From contig JAAYZL010000226.1 in the NCBI GenBank assembly GCA_012514855.1, positions 1 through 14,165 of the forward strand: a stretch of 14,165 nucleotides of DNA. Direction: 5' to 3'. The translations under genes were made by a program, and so were the position numbers. Source of the stretch: Clostridiales bacterium. GTDB taxonomy: Bacteria; Bacillota_A; Clostridia; Christensenellales; Aristaeellaceae. Shown here piece after piece: positions 12,867-14,165 of the stretch. The notes beneath the pieces were generated by a model. The model was not told the origin of the DNA, searched no databases, and was given only the letters and a program-made list of their open reading frames with translations. Numbering within the stretch: position 1 is the first letter of the stretch; each line of letters opens with the position of its first letter.

Positions 12867-13400
12867 ATGGGAGATTTCTTCGAGCTGATTTCGCGGCGGG
12901 AGAGCTGCCGCGACTATTCGGATCGCCCGGTCGAGCGCGAAAAGCTCGAGCGGATGATCGAGGCCGCGCGGCTCGCGCCGAGCGCCGTCAACAGCCAGTC
13001 GTGGTTTTACACGGTCGTCACCGGGAAAGAGGCGGTCGCGGCCGTGCGCCGGTGCGCGGCGCAGGGCGGCATGAACCGCTTCGTTTTGTCGTGCTCCGCG
13101 TTCGTCGTCGTCGAGGAGCTGGGCCCGAACTTGCTCTCGCGCCTGGGCGGCGCGGTCAAGGATCAGCAATATACGCAGATCGACCTCGGGCTCTCCGTGA
13201 TGCAGCTCTTGCTCGCGGCGACGGAGGTCGGGCTTTCGACCTGCATGCTCGGCTGGTTCGACCGGAAGGGGCTCGAGGACGCGCTCGGATTGGGGCACGG
13301 CCGACCGCGGCTCGTGATCTGCGTCGGCTACGCGGCGGACGGGCGGGTGAAGCCGAAAAAGAGGAAGCCGATGGAGCGGATCGCGAGGTTTATCGAATAA
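12867..13400 (+). CDS. Nitroreductase-family FMN-dependent oxidoreductase
   Basis: A 177-residue protein of the nitroreductase fold, which uses FMN in a homodimer. Diagnostic features are RRESCRDYSDRPV at 10-22 (R-x-S-x-R-x-[FY] FMN-phosphate motif), AARLAPSAVNSQSWFYTVV at 33-51 (APSAxNxQ-W), IDLGLSVMQLLLAATEVGLSTCML at 105-128, and the C-terminal VGYAADGRVKPKKRKP with the phosphate-binding basic residues. Its true substrate is unknown, as for most of the family. The ATG lies one base after the preceding stop (TGAGATG). The weak GGGAAG ribosome binding site suggests translational coupling to the flavoprotein gene. Together the two could form a redox pair. The gene is followed by the convergent hairpin region. 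Confidence 0.93.
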   Translation: MGDFFELISRRESCRDYSDRPVEREKLERMIEAARLAPSAVNSQSWFYTVVTGKEAVAAVRRCAAQGGMNRFVLSCSAFVVVEELGPNLLSRLGGAVKDQQYTQIDLGLSVMQLLLAATEVGLSTCMLGWFDRKGLEDALGLGHGRPRLVICVGYAADGRVKPKKRKPMERIARFIE

Positions 13401-13426
13401 AAAAAGCGAAGCGCCGGGGCGCTTCG
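13399..13426 (-). terminator. Intrinsic terminator of the SH3-repeat gene (minus strand)
   Basis: Read on the minus strand, CGAAGCGC/GCGCTTCG (13407-13426, 8 bp, 4-nt loop) is followed by a T-run from 13405 down to 13399. Its A-tract on the plus strand overlaps the stop codon of the nitroreductase gene. It lies about 140 nt after the SH3-gene stop, so that transcript has a long 3' UTR containing the hairpin pair. Confidence 0.8.
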
Positions 13427-13441
13427 GACGATCAGCAAACG

Positions 13442-13500
13442 GCCACTTTCCGCGGCAAGCGGAAAGTGGCGCAGCGTGGCGACAAAGTCGCCACGCTGCG
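13442..13500. repeat. Two abutting perfect hairpins in the convergent spacer
   Basis: Hairpin 1 is GCCACTTTCCGC (13442-13453) with GCGGAAAGTGGC (13459-13470), 12 bp with a GGCAA loop. Hairpin 2 is GCAGCGTGGCGAC (13471-13483) with GTCGCCACGCTGC (13487-13499), 13 bp with an AAA loop, extendable by the C13470-G13500 pair. They touch without a gap, and neither has an adjacent T-run. The spacer otherwise shows no coding frame. It could be a palindromic intergenic repeat of the REP type. I see no second copy in this window. Confidence 0.75.
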
Positions 13501-13542
13501 CGCGTACATGCCGTCGCCTGCGGATGGAAAATGAAGGCGTTC

Positions 13543-13567
13543 CGACCCCTCAGCCGGGGCGTTTTTT
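13543..13567 (+). terminator. Intrinsic terminator of the thioesterase-nitroreductase operon
   Basis: CG-A-CCCC (13543-13549, one bulged A) pairs with GGGGCG (13556-13561) over a TCAGCC loop and is followed by six T (13562-13567). It lies about 140 nt after the nitroreductase stop. Its T-run overlaps the TAA stop codon (13566-13568) of the opposing SH3 gene. The stem is short and bulged, so the call is moderate. Confidence 0.65.
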
Positions 13568-14165
13568 ATTGAAGCTTTGAGTATTTGGAGGAAATCCACG
13601 CCGTGCCGCCCGAGTACGAGACCTTGTACCACTTGACGCCGCGGCTGTCGGTGCTGGTTCCCTTGCAGGTGAAGGTCTTTCCCTTCTTGGCGGAGCTGAC
13701 CTTCGCGGAGTTCAGGCTCGGCCCCTTGCGCAGGTTGACCGAGGCGGTCGTGACGACGGTCTTGCCCTCGTTCTCGGAGGTCTCCGGGCCCGCCGTCGAG
13801 CCGCCGGAGCTTCCGGAGGAGCCGATCTTCGAGTATTTCGACGAAATCCAGGCCGTGCCGCCGTTGTAGGAGACCCTGTACCAGCGCACGCCGCGGCTGT
13901 CGACGGAGCTCCCCTTGCCGGAGAAGGTCCTGCCCTTTTCGGCGGTTCCGACCACGCCGTACTTGAGGCCGGGGCCCTTGCGCAGGTTGACCGAGCCCGT
14001 GGCGACGATGGTCTTTCCGGCGCCGGTCGAGCTTCCGCCGCCGGAGGAGCTTCCACCGCCGGACGACGAGCTTCCGAGCTTCACGTATTTTCCGTAGACC
14101 CAGGCGGTGCTCCCGCCGTGGGAGACCTTGTACCAGCGGTTGCCGTTCGCGTCGATCGCGCTTCC
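13566..14165 (-). CDS. Bacterial SH3 (SH3b) repeat protein, C-terminal part, cut by the window edge
   Basis: The frame is open from the right edge of the window to TAA 13566-13568, giving 199 visible residues. The internal GTG (14082-14084) is not the start, because the same frame continues upstream with a third SH3 unit (WYKVSHGGSTAWVYGKYV). Two complete 63-residue SH3b domains follow. Each has a VNLRKGP core, KGxTF, a DSRGVxWYxVSY stretch and an identical GGTAWISSKYSK end. The linkers are Gly/Ser-rich, consistent with an extracellular wall-associated protein. Such domains usually bind peptidoglycan and target an N-terminal enzyme (NlpC/P60, lysozyme or amidase), which would lie outside the window. 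The enzymatic part therefore cannot be named. Confidence 0.9.
   Translation of the reverse strand, partial: GSAIDANGNRWYKVSHGGSTAWVYGKYVKLGSSSSGGGSSSGGGSSTGAGKTIVATGSVNLRKGPGLKYGVVGTAEKGRTFSGKGSSVDSRGVRWYRVSYNGGTAWISSKYSKIGSSGSSGGSTAGPETSENEGKTVVTTASVNLRKGPSLNSAKVSSAKKGKTFTCKGTSTDSRGVKWYKVSYSGGTAWISSKYSKLQ
13575..14165 (-). repeat. SH3b-coding tandem repeats
   Basis: Two 189-bp units, at 13575-13763 and 13827-14015, encode 63-residue domains with the same length and highly similar sequence. A partial third unit lies at 14076-14165. They are separated by Gly/Ser-coding linkers. The similarity at the DNA level (for example GCCGCGGCTGTCG in both complete units) points to duplication within the gene. 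Confidence 0.85.

Noticed and set aside
13442..13500. CRISPR-like repeats
   Set aside because: The two hairpins have different sequences and no spacer periodicity. They are simple inverted repeats.

Overview
The window reads as a chromosomal stretch of a GC-rich (about two-thirds G+C by eye) anaerobic Bacillota, most likely a gut Clostridia of the Christensenellales kind. This is inference. It rests on strong GGAGG-type ribosome binding sites, AT-rich sigma-70-like promoters in a GC-rich background, a rubredoxin-like flavoprotein beside a nitroreductase, a cell-wall amidase and Gly/Ser-linked SH3 repeats. No rRNA, tRNA, CRISPR array, insertion sequence or phage gene was seen.

Layout. (1) 1-1819: the tail of a possible upstream gene, a perfect bidirectional terminator, then a minus-strand operon of thiamine pyrophosphokinase (thiN) followed by a LacI-family repressor. 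Its promoter is near-consensus (TTGACT-17-TATGAT). (2) 1820-2217: a divergent control region with the plus-strand promoter, a 27-bp inverted repeat over it, and a structured leader. (3) 2218-5637: a tightly coupled catabolic operon of a short ceramidase-family (PF04734) metallohydrolase, a NagA-like amidohydrolase and a NagB-like isomerase/deaminase. (4) 5638-9449: a second copy of the leader element, a new promoter with its own inverted repeat, then a ribose/simple-sugar-type ABC importer (permease, double ATPase, secreted binding protein) ending in a strong terminator. (5) 9534-11165: a TetR-family regulator from a consensus promoter, overlapping by 4 nt an N-acetylmuramoyl-L-alanine amidase. 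(6) 11287-13400: acyl-CoA thioesterase, rubredoxin-like/FAD pyridine-nucleotide oxidoreductase and nitroreductase, closely packed. (7) 13401-13565: a convergent spacer full of hairpins. (8) 13566-end: the C-terminal part of a minus-strand SH3-repeat protein, cut by the window edge.

How the genes work together (inference): the ABC importer brings in a sugar or amino sugar. The NagA-like and NagB-like enzymes and the ceramidase-family hydrolase would deacylate and isomerise it, under the divergent LacI repressor. The NagB-like protein has lost the usual phosphate loop and the catalytic Asp of glucosamine-6-phosphate deaminase, the hydrolase lacks the ceramidase nucleophile Ser, and no sugar kinase is present. 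The pathway substrate may therefore be something other than ordinary GlcNAc-6-phosphate.

The most unusual signal is a roughly 70-nt element present twice, at 2133-2200 as the operon leader and at 5635-5710 starting at the stop codon of the NagB-like gene. It has an identical AGGTACGGTACCGC core inside a hairpin whose stem carries a compensatory base-pair change. It is either a structured RNA motif or an intergenic palindromic repeat family.
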